In this document: one piece after another, positions 1 to 15,300 of the stretch
How the letters are laid out: each line of letters starts with the position of its first letter
Numbering within the stretch: the stretch's first letter is position 1
NCBI GenBank assembly: GCA_021292105.1
Contig: CM037874.1
Location: 27,473,083 to 27,537,082, forward strand
Direction: 5' to 3'
Source of the DNA: Anadara kagoshimensis
Taxonomy: Eukaryota; Mollusca; Bivalvia; Arcoida; Arcidae
Length of the DNA: 64,000 bases
The notes under the pieces: model-generated
The model's input: the letters and a program-made list of their open reading frames with translations, nothing else
Told to the model about the DNA's origin: nothing
Databases searched by the model: none
Made by a program: the position numbers and the translations under genes

Positions 1-1900
1 GTGTTGTAAATTTTTTGTATCTATGATCCCATAGACAGAATTTTTTGACGTCATATTGTGCAGAGCTACCGACGATTGCCATTGGCAATCAGCTGTGTTC
101 CGCTTTTAGATTAATGCGCCATTTTTTGTTTTAATGCGCTGGTTTTTTGTTTCATGTGTATAATTTAAAGATTACATGACTGTTTTGAATATTGAACTTA
201 TTTTTGAATTTAATTATAAGGAATGATTGTAAATTTTTTTCTATCTATGGGGTCATAGACAAAATTATTTGGTGCACGCGTATGCATAAACCACTTCGCT
301 TCACATATATTTTAAAGTTAGAATTTATATAAAAATTAAGATTTTCTTTAATTGCTGATTATAATGTGTTCTTAATTAAGGTAGGTGACTTGAACTATGT
401 TTCCATAAATTTCAAATCATAAGTAGCCATATTTCTAAAATATCTGAAAATATACTACATGTGCTCTTTTTGAAAGTATTTTTCAGAAGTTTGCTAAAAT
501 AGGTTAGTTTTAGAAAGAAATTCTTAGACATAAGTAGCCAATGGGAATTTTGGTTACCAGGATTGGAAATAACGGTATAGCCTTATGTTGATGAATTGGT
601 AGAAATGACTGATTTAAAAAAAATTATTTTGGATTTCAATCTATGTCTAAATCATCCATTACTTTGTATTTGAGAGATATAGGTAAGCACATACAACACA
701 AGCACTGGAGACTGTCTGTTAGCATGTAAAAAATTAAATAACATAAAAATTATAAAAAGAGCAAATATTTTAAAATTCAGAAAATAAATACTTAAACAAT
801 AATTAGTAATTACATGCACTGTTATTTCAATAAATAAAATAATCTACCTATATGAAAAATGTTGCATCATGACAGAATTGTTTACGGTAGTTTATAAAGA
901 TTACAATGTAATACTAAAAACCCATTTCAATTTTGTATGAATTTCAGTATAAAGTAAAAAAGAATGAATGTTGTTGCCTGTCATAAGTTCCAAGAGGAAA
1001 TTTCAGTTTTAAGAGCTAGCAAAGTGTTAATTATGAAATCTATTGTTTTTGCATATTGCAGTATGCCACTGTACCCCTTATTCTAAAATGTAGACTAATG
1101 TTTTTAGCAACATTACCCCCCTCTATAAGTAAATGTGTCCTCATGATGCAACATATTTTATGTTTTATTGATTTTATAATAATCAACATTTATTAAGTGT
1201 AAACTAAATTAAAATAAAATAAATTAGATAAATAAATAAATTAAAATAATACAGAGGCTCATATACTGTACCTAGCCGAACAAAATATATTTACAATATC
1301 TACATATCTGGAAATCATAAATCAATCATTATTGTATTATTTTTGTTGTGTTGAAAATATTTTAAAGTTCTAATTGCTTCACTTGAAATATTGCCATTTA
1401 CTGTTGATTATTGAATTATTTTTGTTGACCCATCATTGAAAAGTATTTTAAAGATCTAATTGCTGCCTTCACTTGAAATCTTTCTATTAATGGAATTAAA
1501 TTATGGGATTAACTGAATCCAAGTTGAATCAGAGTAAAAGTGATTTTAGGTGATATCTGTTGGGGCCCTATTGAAAGGAAAATGATATACTTACACAACA
1601 AATTGAATTATCAGTACATAAAGATGATAAATGCTGAATTGACAAGAAAAGACAAAGGAAATCAAGTGAAAATGTGAGGTTTCAGTATTATATGAATTAA
1701 ATTACCATTCTCATATTTTCAATACTTACCAAAAACTGTAGACACAATAATATTGGGGTAACCGGTACATTATATATATGTATAAAAATAGTGATATACC
1801 AGTACACAAAAGTGCAGATTCAAATGTGCTTTACATGGGATCACGACAATATGTATAGATTACATGTAGATATATAATGTGTGACTTAAAAAGGGAAGAA
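1..1900. other. AT-rich non-coding, probable 3' part of the first gene
   Basis: No exon could be supported. The segment holds a diverged direct repeat (TCTATGATCCCATAGACA near 20 and a CTATGGGGTCATAGACA version near 244) that looks like the edge of a dispersed element. One or more missing 3' exons of the minus-strand gene may be here or before base 1. Confidence 0.4.
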
Positions 1901-1904
1901 AAAA

Positions 1905-1980
1905 TGCAGCAGCCAAACCAGGGCTTGAACCATGGACCTTTCTAAGGTGGATGCTCTGCCAACTGAGCTACTATGCCACC
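1905..1980 (-). repeat. tRNA-derived SINE head
   Basis: On the minus strand the sequence has box A TAGCTCAGTTGGCAGAGC and box B GGTTCAAGCCC at tRNA spacing. The acceptor stem does not close cleanly and there is no clean tRNA end, so this is a SINE or tRNA pseudogene. It lies about 45 bp beyond the last donor of the first gene. Confidence 0.6.
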
Positions 1981-2026
1981 TATTAGGTCTGGTACACCAC
2001 AAATGTAAGAAAAGCTTTATAATTAC

Positions 2027-2262
2027 CTGCACGTGGTGAATGTCCGAGTCTAGATTTGGGTCGGTCAACGCCTTCTCTATGCATAGGTACCCTGTCATCA
2101 GCTACAGTGTCACTGTCAGACAATGTCGAAGCATCAGATGAGGATTTCTTATCAGATTTACTCTTTATTGATCCAGATTTATCTCCCTTTACACTAGATC
2201 TTCCAGACGACGTACCAGACTTGTTAGACTTTACACTATATGGTCTTTTTGTTTTCTCTGGT
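2027..2262 (-). CDS. Unrecognised gene, coding exon 8 (last one seen)
   Basis: 236 nt, TTTACAG to GCAG|GTAATT. Encodes a Ser/Lys/Asp-rich, probably disordered segment (SNKSGTSSGRSSVKGDKSGS and on) ending near KSRLGHSPRAG. The donor is followed by a SINE-like tRNA sequence, so the gene continues toward base 1. Confidence 0.7.
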
Positions 2263-5200
2263 CTGTAAATAAAAAAGTTTAATTCTCTTGATTCTCAGCC
2301 ATACTGCCAGAATTTTTGTCTTTTTTATGGATTTATTAAATTTGGTTTTATGTACTACCTATACTTGGCTTTATGATACTTAGAATTAAGTTATGACAAA
2401 AGCAATTGCTAACTTAAGGTTGATTGATTAAATGTGGTTTTAAGATTTTTGAAATCGAGGCAGTAAATTCTGGGATGGAAAAAACCAAAAAACCTGGAGA
2501 ACTTTTAGCCACCATCCTTCAGCAAGCGAACTGACAATTTTTTTCTGGTTTCCTCTGCCATCTTTTAACTAACCACCGTGATATCTAACTGAAAAAATCT
2601 TGACTGGGGCATGAAACTCCACTATACCAATCCTGGCAAGGGAAACTACTAATATGGAAGGAAAATGAATAAAGTTAGCATACCCTGCAGATTTAACTTC
2701 ATTTGTAGGTGTTGCCCGAGTTTTTTCTTGTCGTGGCGGAGCAGATGCTGCTCGTACCTCCATGTACTGTCGACGTCTGCCAGCATCTATAAATCTCCGG
2801 TATTGCTCGTATTCTTTCATGGTATAAAATCCTGAAATATCATATCTTTTTCAATATGGGAGACAAAACAAAAAAGAAAAACTCAAATTTTACTTTTTGG
2901 GCAGACTATTGTTTCAGTAAAGTTTTATCTCATTTTTGGTTTGTTTTATAATTATAATTATCTGTATTATCAGTATAAATTCATGAATTTGGTGAATGAA
3001 AACATTTCGCAAAAATATCCCCACATTAAAATTAAAGCATTTACCATCAAAAAGTATACATGAAAAAATAACAAAAATGCCCCTGTTATGTATTTCAAAC
3101 AGCAGAATCTCCATCAGTTCAATTGATTGGACATACTTGTTTTGCTTGAAGTGATGTGACAATAAAGTGTGAATTTGACTGTCCCAAATCAAAGGTCTAC
3201 TTGGCTTGCAATATTTTACCTTTCTCCATTTCTTGAAGTAGAAGCTGGTTATACTGGTATTGTTTAAGCCGTTTCATGTGGTCAGCACTGTAAATTCTGG
3301 CTATACTGCTTAAATATCTCTTTTCTCCTGCTGTTAATTCTGGGTGTACTAACAATGGATCAGATCGAAATGACCGAGGGAAAAATGGTCTCTCAGCAGA
3401 TCTACGATAAGCCATGCCAATTTTAAATGCTTTAGGGTCAGATGGTACCAGACATGAAGTGTGATGACGAGGGTTGACAGCAGATCCATCTGAAAATATC
3501 AAATTTGATTACATGTAGTTCAATACATGTCATATACAACATGGAATACAGCAGAACCTGTTTTTCTTTCTAACATTATAACAAGGTATTATTGTATATA
3601 TATGTATAGACGGTACATTAGTTTTAACCAACCTACAAGTATGATCATCAGTGTTGCATTGTCACTTTAGATAGAAACAACAGAATACCTAGTGCAAATG
3701 ATCATTTGAAATTTAAAATTTTCAGACACAATTTACAAGCCTTAGTCATGCAATCATGCCAGTCAAGATGAATTAGTTATATTGAGATGTTGAAGCTATA
3801 GGTGATAATCATATCTATGTCATGACAATGTGCAGTGAGGGATCTTTTAATTAGCATGATATGGCTCATGCAGGTGCTTCTAAACACCTATATTTGAGTC
3901 TTGAGTAACACTCAGGTGGGGATCAAACCCACTACTTTCCACTTAAGTATGCTAACAGATCACAGTGCCTCTAACCACCTAGGCTTAAATCCTACTATTA
4001 GGACAGACCTTAGTGTGACAATGTTTGTTTTTTCTATGGGTACTCCAGTTCCCTCCACCATCCCATCTTGATAAGTGAAAGAATCTTGACTGGTACATGA
4101 AACTCCATTGTTCTACTCCACACCTTTAGACCAATTTCATACATCTGACCTACTGTGAAAATGGTTGCTAGCACAATGGCATTCATTACTTAAACATAAT
4201 ATATACACATAAAATCTGTATATCTATAATGCAAATAAAACATAGAAGTTTTACAACATGCACAAGGCATCACAGATATGTTACATGCATTTTATATGCA
4301 GTACTCCCTATCAGCAGTCTCACTACTTAGGTTAAAATCCCACTTTGGCAGATCCTTGTGTGAAAACATTTTTCAACTCACTTTACAAAGGTTTGGCATC
4401 AAACACCATTTTTTTTATTTCACTCTATCCACCCATGTGACTTGCTTCATTTTTGGCACTGGGCTCATTTGTAGCAGCAACTATATTTTTGACAGTGGAT
4501 ACATTTTTTGTATTGTTAAAAAAGCTGTGTTGTTTTCTAAATAAAAACGCCTGCATGACCTTATACCATTGGGTTCAGGTGAGAGTGTTTGTGTTTTTGT
4601 CAAATTCATAAAAAGAAATGACTGTATCTTTATCTACATTTATCCTACCTGCAAATCTTAAAGGTGGTCTTTCTTTAGTGTTTTTCCATTCCAGTCCAGT
4701 TTCAGATTCAGGTTCGTAATACGGTGATTGTGAATTATAACAATGATTATGTAGTTCTTTATTAACTGGTGTAGAACCTAATTAAACCAAATCAAAAACA
4801 AAACTGTATAACTTCAGGCATGTATCATACACCCTTAAAATGAAGTTAAGCAGAGCACGTTGTAATAAGCTTGTCTGGGGTCATTCATCCCACCCTGTGT
4901 GTCTGTAGACAATAACTTTTATTTACTACTATATCAGTTTCTATTATATTTGTTATGTACTGGTCGATTCATTGTATGAATACATGTATAAAGATCAAGT
5001 TCAATTTCTGTCATATTCTGTTTATTTTACAGGACTTATTTCCCTTCTGATGCAAAAAATCTTTTACTTAACATGTTTTTTGTGTTTGACCAAAGGGGGA
5101 AAGCAGGGCTGAGGTATTAGTTTCCTTTAAGCCAACTCTAGTAATAAAAGTCTGCCATGTGTATCATAAAAAAGCTTTTTTTCTTTTAAAAACATAAATT

Positions 5201-8200
5201 TTACATCATTTTCAATGACAATGACAGTCATGCATGATTATAACAATTAGTTTGTGTTTTTTACAAATACATTTGCATGGTGTTATCAATGTTTTTGATT
5301 TCTTGAAAGAGCATATCCAAAGTATATCCAATCAAAATATAGCATGCAGTGATACTTTGGTAACTACAGTCAATAAAGGCCACCAAATGGAACAAATAAA
5401 ATTGGCCTTTATGGACAGGTGGCCTTTATATACAGGTTCAAATAATATGAATAAAGAACTATTCGGATATAATTCTACTGGTCTTTTTAAGCAGGTGGAC
5501 CTTATATAGTGGTTGCTTTTAAAACAGGTTAGACTGTATAAGCAAAAACTGCATAATCTTTATAATAATTTCAAGCCATAAGTCTTAAAGAATGATAAAG
5601 TAAATTGTCAAGACCAAATAAAACTTCTTTAAGTCATCCAGCATTATCCAGAAACAAGTTACTGGTGTAGTCATGCTATTTGTCTTGCAATTCAGTGAAA
5701 AACTGGTTATTTATAGATTAAATAAGCGTGTTCTATATTAATTTTTATAATTTTTTTCAATTTGTGTACATCATTCTGTGAAATAGAACTAAGACAGAAC
5801 TAAGAGGCAATACTTACATCTTGAGTGTCTTCTAGGATCAGGATACCTAGTTAAAAAGAAATCAAAAATGAATAAAAAATGAAAGGAGCAAATTCAGTGA
5901 ATTAGGATCCCCCACCATGTTATGTTCCAACTGCACTTATGTTCAATGGGCCATAACTCCAAAAATAAATGAGCAAAACAACTGGAGTTAAAGATATGCG
6001 CATCTCCTATCTATGTTGATACTTTGGACCAAGTTTCGTGAAATGGTGCTTCGTAGTTTTGAAGAATTAGCACAGACAAGAATTTCGGAAGGATGGAAGG
6101 AAGGATGGAATCTCAAATTTAATATTCCCCTCTTTATAGGCTGGGGATAAATACAGTATGAACCTTGAATATACTGCTACATAAGAAACATTATTAAAAC
6201 ATCATGACTATGCTCTCAGGATTCTTTCAATTATTAAAATTAGGTATTAAAAACATTTAAATGTGACAATGCCTCCCACCCCCAAAGTTCACTTTTTAAT
6301 GGTTTTATTTTGGTAATAATAAATTGTTTACCTGTCTTTTTCATTTTCTGGATCACTGTATCCTCGTAATTTACTGTTCTGAAAATACAGATAAACAAAT
6401 TACCTTTACATGTGACCTTCAGATTGTGTTAATTAACCAGTATTTTAAAACAATATTAACATTTGAATAAATGTACAACAAATTTTCAATATTATAAAAT
6501 ACCAGGTCAGAAATATAAGTTTTTATGCTTTGCCAGATGTGAAGACTAAAGGGGGATAACTCTTGATCACTTCTATAATACATGCAATTCAAAAATATTT
6601 GCCCATAGATGTTTTTTGTTAATTAAAAATCATGAAATTGAAGCAATTCATACCATTTACTCTGAAGACTAAAGGGGGATAACTCTGGCCACTATAATAC
6701 CATTTACTCTGAAGACTAAAGGGGGATAACTCTGGCCACTATAATTGATCGAAATGGTTTCACATCCCAGTCAAAAATATTTCACTTATAATGAGAATTG
6801 TCACCAATTATGGGTGAAGCGGAATGTTTTTACCTTCGCAGTGCTCTCTGGGCAATGTGAAGGGTGGATTCTTTAGCGTGCTTTAGAAACATAAACTACA
6901 TGTTGTAAATCCCCTAATGACGAAGGGACTTTAGGTTTGCGCTCTGTCCGTCTGTTCATCTGTCTGTCCGTCCGTCCATCTGTCACGCCTCAGTTTTTCA
7001 CACTTATTTTCTAAAACCTTTTAGATAATGAACTGATTTTTGGTATGTAAGTCTACCATGATGAGTTGCAGATCAAGTTAGCGTTTCATTCTGGTCTGCA
7101 AATTTTTACATGAGTTATGGCCCTTTGAACTTTGAAAATTCACTGAAATTTCAGTTTTCCGCTCTTTTTTTCTAAATGCTTTTAGATAATGAACTGATTT
7201 TTGGTATATGAGTCTACCATGATGAGTTACAGATCAAGTTTATGTTTCGTTTCCATCTGCTAATTTTTACCGGAGTTATGGCCCTTTGAACTTTGAAAAT
7301 TCACTGAAATTTCAGTTTTCCGCTCTTTTTTTCTAAATGCTTTTAGATAATGAACTGATTTTTGGTATATGAGTCTACCATGATGAGTTACAGATCAAGT
7401 TTATGTTTCGTTTCCATCTGCTAATTTTTACCGGAGTTATGGCTCTTTGATCTTTGAAAATTCACAGAAATTTTAGTTTTCCTCACTTTTTTCTACATGC
7501 TTGCAGAAATGGAACTAATGTTTGGTATGTGACTCTACCATGATGAGTTACAGATCAAGTTTATGTTTCGTTTCCATCTGCTGATTTTACGGGAGTTATG
7601 GCCCTTTGAACTTTGAAAATTCACTGAAATTTCAGTTTTCTGCTCTTTTTTTCTACACGCTTGCAGTTAATGAATTGTTTTTTGGTATGCAGGTCAACCA
7701 TGATGAGTTACAGATCAAGTTTACGTTTCGTTTCATTCCACTGGTTTTTATGGGAGTTATGGCCCTTTGAACTTTGAGCTTTACATCTTGAACAACACGT
7801 ATAATTTATAACTATAAATCTTTGTACCATAATATAAGGCACATTTTACCTAAAACTTTGGGATTAGTGAAATATGCAACCAGTAGGGGACTATGTATTG
7901 TTTTGCAATACTCTCAGAATGCTTTTTAATATAATACTGAAATCCTATGAATATTTTATACTAGAAAATAATTCATGTATTTACCTTTCGTTGTTTGTTG
8001 TTGATAAGTATTAACTTTGTACTACAATTACTGATATCATATACACCTGATACAGGACTTCTGGGCGGCCATGGTCGACCATTATATGGCTGTCTGAAAG
8101 TAAGAGAAAAAATGTTTAAAATGTTTGATTGCACAAATTCTTAATACCACATATCTCAGAAAAGCAATCAGACAAACTTTCTTACACTAGAAACTGTCCC

Positions 8201-11200
8201 GAGTTGGATTAGAACCCAAGTTGTGAGAGGTGTATTGATCTGTAAGTGTGCTCTTAAGACCACTTTGACACCTATAGAGTCTGAACTGTAACATAACTCA
8301 TGATAAATTACAGTTACTCATACCATTGTTAAGATTTGATTGCACATTATAAGGAACCAAGTCTCCAAACCAACCAAAAGCATAGATAGATTGACAACTT
8401 ATGGTACAGAATTAATCTCCAATCAAAAGCATTTAGATAGAAATTTAAATACATTTAGTGCTGTTAATTGAAAATGAAGAGATGGGATATCTTCAGAAAT
8501 CTTAATAATTTGACACAGACATAAACAGTTATCATGTTTTTGAAACTCATAGTATAAGTTTAATTAACAATAACTGTCTAGCAATTGCACATGCATTCAA
8601 TGACTTTCATAAAGCAAATTCCAACTAATCTCAAATTAACTCGGATAGTTTCTGAATAATCTGCAGTGAATTGATATTACAAATCTGAAATAATTGCCTT
8701 ATTTGCTAACAGTTTAGCCAGTAATTGAATTAATCCAGAGATTCAATAGGGCACTTAACGTCTACATTGTGGTACAGAGATAAAACAGGTGTGTCAGTCA
8801 ATTTCATCAACTTACCTTCCTTATTAGGCCATATAAAATTAATTCCTAGATTTTAATCAATTTTTTTTTTCAAAATGGGGGAAGGGGGGGGGTCAAATGT
8901 TATTTTTTATTTTCAGTTTCAAAGAAATAACAGTAATGACTACAGAAAGAGCCTGAAAGAAATTTTATTAAATACATAACTTAAATTAACAAAAAAAAAA
9001 TCTGGAGTGGGCCAAAAAAAAGTGGGGTGGGCGGGAATGAAAATTTAGGAATTGATTTTATATGGCCTTATCTATGGTGACATATTGACATATTCCAGGA
9101 AAATGTTGATGTTTTATTAACCTGAGACATGATACACTAATAAGAGACATGGATTAGTTTTACCAGATTAATTTTCTGGCTGGATACACTGGAATGTTGA
9201 TATTTCTAAGCCAGAGACATGATACTTGGATTACTTTCATCATATAAATTGTGAAGATAAATTGGAATGATCAATTACATAAAAAGATTCTAAATATCAA
9301 TTGCAGATAGATACACCTTGAAAAATATTTTAGGTACCATTATCAGTGGTCAATTGGTTAAATGACATATCTGCATGCAGTGTCTTTATCTTTTAAAGGA
9401 TAATCTTACCCAAAGACATCCTCCTAGGCCCAACAACAAAACATCAGTAAACATATTTAACAATTTAATGGGCAGACATGGCCGAGTGGTACTTTCACTG
9501 GCTTCAGAAATCAGGGTTGTTGGTTCAAACCTCACTCAGGACTTGGAAATTTTCTGAGATGATTTTCATCTCCTGTACATAAAAGAGTGGTAACAAACTC
9601 ATGACTCAGTTGTCTTTCAGATGAGGCTCAAAACCGAGGTACCGTGTCTCAGTGCAAACTAAAAACACCTCTGTAAAGTTCGAAAAAGATTAGGCCACCT
9701 GTGGCCGCTACAGAGGATGCTTATGTAGCGGTCTGGGTAGCTCAGTGGTAGAGCACTCGCCTATAGTGCGGGAGGTCCCGGGTTCGATCCCTGGACCGAC
9801 CCTGCATTTTTTTCTCTTTCCTGTTACATTTGGGGGCTTGTTCAACCCTGGGAAGTGGCCGACCAACAGGTTGGTCCTAGGGTGGAACCTGGTGGTTTCA
9901 ATTCAAGGGTGTTGTATCAAAAAAGGAAGGGAGGAATGTAGCGGTCTGGGTAGCTCAGTGGTAGAGCACTCGCCTAAAGTGCGGGAGGTCCCGGGTTCGA
10001 CCCCCGGTCCAACCCTGCATTTTTTCTCTTTCCTGTTACATTTGGGGGCTTGTCCAACCCTGGGAAGTGGGGGACCAACCTGTTGGTCCCAGGTAGGAAC
10101 CTGGTGGTTTCCATTCAAGGGTGTTGAATCAATAAAGAGGAAAGGAGGAATGTAGCGGTCTGGGTAGCTCAGTGGTAGAGCACTTGCCTATATTGCTGGA
10201 GGTCCCGGGTTCGATCTCCAGTCCGACTGAGCAAGACTATAAGATAACACAATGCATTTATATAAAACAGTCAGGTCATGAGATTATTAAAACATCAAGC
10301 AGCATGGGTGCCTGAAAATAGGATAGTCTTGAACAATCAAACAAAACAAATATTATTTAATTTAAAACACAAAACATTTCCATTGGTTTTGTCAAATCAA
10401 TTTTAATCATTTTGTACCCAGAAATATAAAATTCCTGCTGGTCAGATGGCAAGATTTATTGTTCGTCTCTATGCCTCTAATACTCTACCGAGATCAATCA
10501 ATCGGCAGCGATTTTATTGTCTTTTAAGTAGAGCACTGTATTGTGACTTTAGTACTGATGTTATTGATGGAAACTAACTGTGAATTTATCACAGTTTTGC
10601 AGTATTTTTCTACAGGGAAGTGTTAATTGTTTTCCTGCCATTATCAGATACTGATGCTATGGTTTTTATTTATGTGACTTAATAAGAATTGTTATTAATG
10701 TTGCTATGGATACTTGTTTGTTTACCAGTAAACAATGATTGATTACTTTTTTATTTTCAGTGTATTATGTGACAACAATAATTAAACTATAGGGTACCAT
10801 ATATATGTTTTTGTAATCCTTTCTTTATATCCCTGTTACAATTTTTATATGTATTACAGTAAAACCTTGTTATAATGCCCCTCACTAATCACCACAATAC
10901 AGTAAAATCTCATTTTAATGCCCCTTGATAATTTTGCCTCCTCGCTTATCACCACAGTACAGTAAAATCCACTTTGATAATTTTGCTATCTCACTTATCA
11001 CCACAAAACAGCAAAACCTTATTATGATGCCCCTCAATAACTTTGCCATCTAACTTCTAAGTGTACATTTTTGAAGTCCTAAATCAATTTCCTTGTAAGC
11101 CTCTCATTATCAAATCTTTATAATGATAAAAGTTGAACAAATTGCACTATTTTTCAGACATTCTGACTAAGTAAACACCACCTATTAAAACTACAGTGTA

Positions 11201-12299
11201 AAGGTACAATGGTGATTTGCGTCCTTGTCAAGATTATTTTACTTGTATGGAGGCTGTCAGTTCTGGGATGGTGGAGAAAACTGAGTACCAGCTAGGATGG
11301 TGGAGAAAACTGAGTACCAGCCAGGATGGTGGAGAAAAACTGAGTACCAGCTAGGATGGTGGAGAAAAACTGAGTACCAGCTAGGATGGTGGAGAAAAAC
11401 TGAGTACCAGCTAGGATGGTGGAGAAAAACTGAGTACCAGCTAGGATGGTGGAGAAAAACTGAGTACCAGTTAGGATGGTGGAGAAAAACTGAGTACCAG
11501 CTAGGATGGTGGAGAAAAACTGAGTACCAGCTAGGATGGTGGAGAAAAACTGAGTACCAGCTAGGATGGTGGAGAAAAACTGAGTACCAGGATGATGGAG
11601 AAAAATGGGCACATTGGTGCTCGAGCCTCTGACCATCAACTAGCTAACAGAAAAACTGTCCCATACAAGGATTTGCCCAAGTGAGAGAATAACTCAGCTC
11701 AAGTACCTTCAAACATTTATATTAATATTTTCAAAAAAAAATTAATAGTTGTTTAAAAAACAGTCCTAAAACTTGTTAAATTTAAATCAAGAAAAATAAT
11801 TGTGTAACTGGAGACAGGTCAAATTAATCACTATATACATATTAGTTAGTAAAACTTCACTCATAAGAGTCATGAAATTCAAGAAAGGTAAAATTTAACA
11901 TAAATAGGTTATAACTTAAGATATTAATAAATAGGTTAAAATAAAAATCAATATTTTGTTATCCTACCACTCCACTCAATACCAGAATTTATTGTATGTT
12001 TACATTGAAGTATTTTTGCATTTGCTTTAAAATATTTTTAACACTATTTACACAAAACAGAAAACTTATAACGTAGGTCAAACAAGGTCAAAAAAGCTCT
12101 TTTAGAATATTTTGTCTAAGTCTTCTTTGTACCTCATAAAACATGTATTTATCTAGCCTGCATTGCTTACTCAGAAAATTTTATAGTGACTGTATCGATA
12201 TCAGGAGTGTTAGTTACTTGGTCTAGATTAATTTTTTTCAATACATGTACATAGATTATATAGTTCAAATTTATCAGTTCCTCATTCTTTAATTCATAC

Positions 12300-12350
<51 letters not shown>

Positions 12351-15300
12351 TATTGAAGATTTAATGTGACTGACAAGATGAACATCTCCAATCAAATCAA
12401 AGATGGTTTATGGTAAATACATAGATTATACAGTTCAAAATTATCAGTTCCTCATTCTTTAATTCACAGAGAGAGAGAGAGAGAGAGAGACTGACAAGAT
12501 AAACATCTCCAATCAAATTGAGGATAGTTTATTGTAAATTGGTTACACTTTAAAATAAAATTATTGTTTTTTATTATTAGATCTATTCTTATTTCTTTTT
12601 TTATTTATTAGATTCAGTTGCCATCTTTTTATTCCATTTTCAAACTTTCAAGATCTAGATTACACTGCCAATGTTCGACCTGGTTCAATCCCCCCCCCCC
12701 CCCCCCCCAAAAAAAATAACCCTGAGTTAAAGAGATTATCTTTAATCCAGATTAACAGTAACAAATGTTTGGATTTAGAATTAACTTAACTATGTTGTAT
12801 TATTTATTTTCAATTATTATGACTTTGTATTAATCTTATAATAAAACATTCCAACTTGATTACAACTATTTATTTAATACAGTTATTATTTGTTTTCTAC
12901 ATGAGCAAGTACAATAAGGAAAGTTTGGATTTATGTCATTTTTATTTGTAAAAAAGAAAAATGTTTTTTATTTTGCCCAGTCTGTGTTTCAATTGCTTTT
13001 AGTTTTAAGCATCCTCTGTGGAAGCCACCTCTTTTTTTAACTCTACAGTGCAGTCTTTAGCTTTTGTTTCATGATCAGTCACATCCGGAGAACTACTTTA
13101 GTAATGAGCTTTTTACAGCTCTAGTATTGGCAGGAGACTAAAAGCATCTCAGAAAATTTCCAAGTCGCGAGTATGGTTCAAACCCATAACCCTTGATTTC
13201 AAAAGCCAGTGACAGTACCACTCGGCCATGTCTGCCCACAGAAAGAAATTATATAAACAGGTTCATATGTGTATAGACAATTTTTTATCTCACTTTCATA
13301 TTTTATTTGGATTAAATGGATATTTAAGAAATGAAGACAAATCCTATGATACATGTACCACAGTGGTAGCTCAGTTGAGAAAGTGCTCACTGTGTATGTT
13401 GGAGGTCAGGGGTCCCAACCCTGGCTAGGTCTGACCAAAACTTGAAAATATGTATTGACTGTTGCTGACAGTTTACAAGCACTCAGCATTAAGAGATAAA
13501 AGTTACATGGTCTTTTGAAGGAGATTTTAAAATCGATGCCCCATTTCATGGTAGGCATGACATGCTAAAGAACATATTCCTCTGAGCACACTGCAAAGGC
13601 CAAGACATATTCTTGACTGGGATAGGTAAAACTAAATTGATATTTTCTTTTTCAGCAAATCTGATTTTTTTTTATAAATGCCAAATCATATACATGTATA
13701 TTTTCATAATCCTGTATAAATAACCATGTCATAAATATACAATTGTGTATCAAATGAAAAATAGCTGGATCAAAATTTTTAGTCCATCCTACTGTATTCT
13801 CTAAAATTTTATTTTATTGGCTATACGTTTTATTATTTCTTTGACAAAGTATATGACAATGTTTACAAGAGTGTTTCCAAAAAACAATAAAACCTCAATC
13901 TATCACCATCATTTGTTCAGTCAAATTTTAGAGTATAAAAAGAAATCCGATAATAAACTGAAGCAGCCTTTAATGCAAAAACATAAGCGAAACCAATTTT
14001 GGGTCTAAACCAATTTTGGGTCTTCAAAATAGTCCGGCGATATATGAGGTGGCAAAGTTGGTTTTGACTTTTATATGTTTTGGGCACATTAAAACAAGGT
14101 TTTAGTATATAACTTATAAAATACAGGGTATATCCCTGGCATTTAAAATCAAGATATCTCACTGAAACAAGTTTTTTAACATTATTAAATCCATAAATCA
14201 AGAAATAAAACATCAGTGTAATTTTATAACTTTTCAAGTACTTTATTTACCTTCTACTACATCTTATATAACTTCAATTTATATAGCTACATGTATATAT
14301 TATACCTTCATTTCTGAAATTGAATTTCTTATCTGTGTTTGCTGTTCAAACTTAATTCGCATCAAAGTATTGTTTTTGTGGTGTATTTTATTTGTCTCAT
14401 TAGTTTTTGACTATATATCACTTGAAACAATATTTTACCCATTTATTTCAATAAATACTTTATGTCAACTTAAAGCAATACTTCCTACTAGTGAAGCACA
14501 TGATACCCGGTATTTAAAAGTAATAAATAGAATATTTTGGGTTTTTATGAACTTTTGTGCTACCATTATTTGCCTTATTAGTTTTGAACTAGATCACTTG
14601 AAACAATATTTCACTCATTTATTTCAATAAATACTACAGGTCATCTACCAGTCGTCAATACTTCCTTCTAGTGAAGTATAGAATATTTAAATATTTGAAA
14701 GCAATGATTAGAAAATTTGGTGGTTTTTTGTGTATCATTGTGCTGTCATTATTCGCTTCATTAGTTTTTGACTATTGCTTAAACATCATTTATTTGTAAT
14801 AGATACTTTATGTCAATGCTAATTACTCAATTCTTATATTTGACTTAATTTAAAGTTTAAATGAATTGAACGGTGTATATAATAATTAGACTTAACTTCT
14901 TCCCTGGCAGTTAAATTTCAAAACTTTTGAATAATTTTTTTTTTCGAAAAATTCTATATCAGCATATAAGAGACTGTACAAAATATTACAGGACTAAAAG
15001 CTTACAGGCCAGGGTTTGAAACCATGACCTCCCACATACAGAGTGAGCACTCTACCAATGTGAGCTACTGTATCGGTTGAAAAGTTACAAATTTGCCTGA
15101 AAAGTTACAGGTCTGACTGAAAAATTACAGGTCTGACTGAAAAGTTACAAGTTTTGTCCGTTGATTAAGTGACAGGTCTGACAAGTGACAGGTATGACTG
15201 GAAACTTATTGCCTAAAGATTGCCTAAAAATTACAGGTCTAACTGAAAAGTTACACGTCTGAATAAAAAGATACATATCAAATTGAAAAGTTACATGTCT

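Noticed and set aside
2056..2268. 70-codon acidic ORF on the plus strand
   Set aside because: Antisense shadow of exon 8 of the minus-strand gene, which has matching splice sites and phase.
9728..10228. Functional tRNA genes
   Set aside because: Box A and B are good, but acceptor stems have mismatches, anticodon triplets vary between otherwise identical copies, and each head continues into a SINE tail.
11292..11639. 111- and 115-codon ORFs on opposite strands
   Set aside because: Both are readings of the 30-bp minisatellite.
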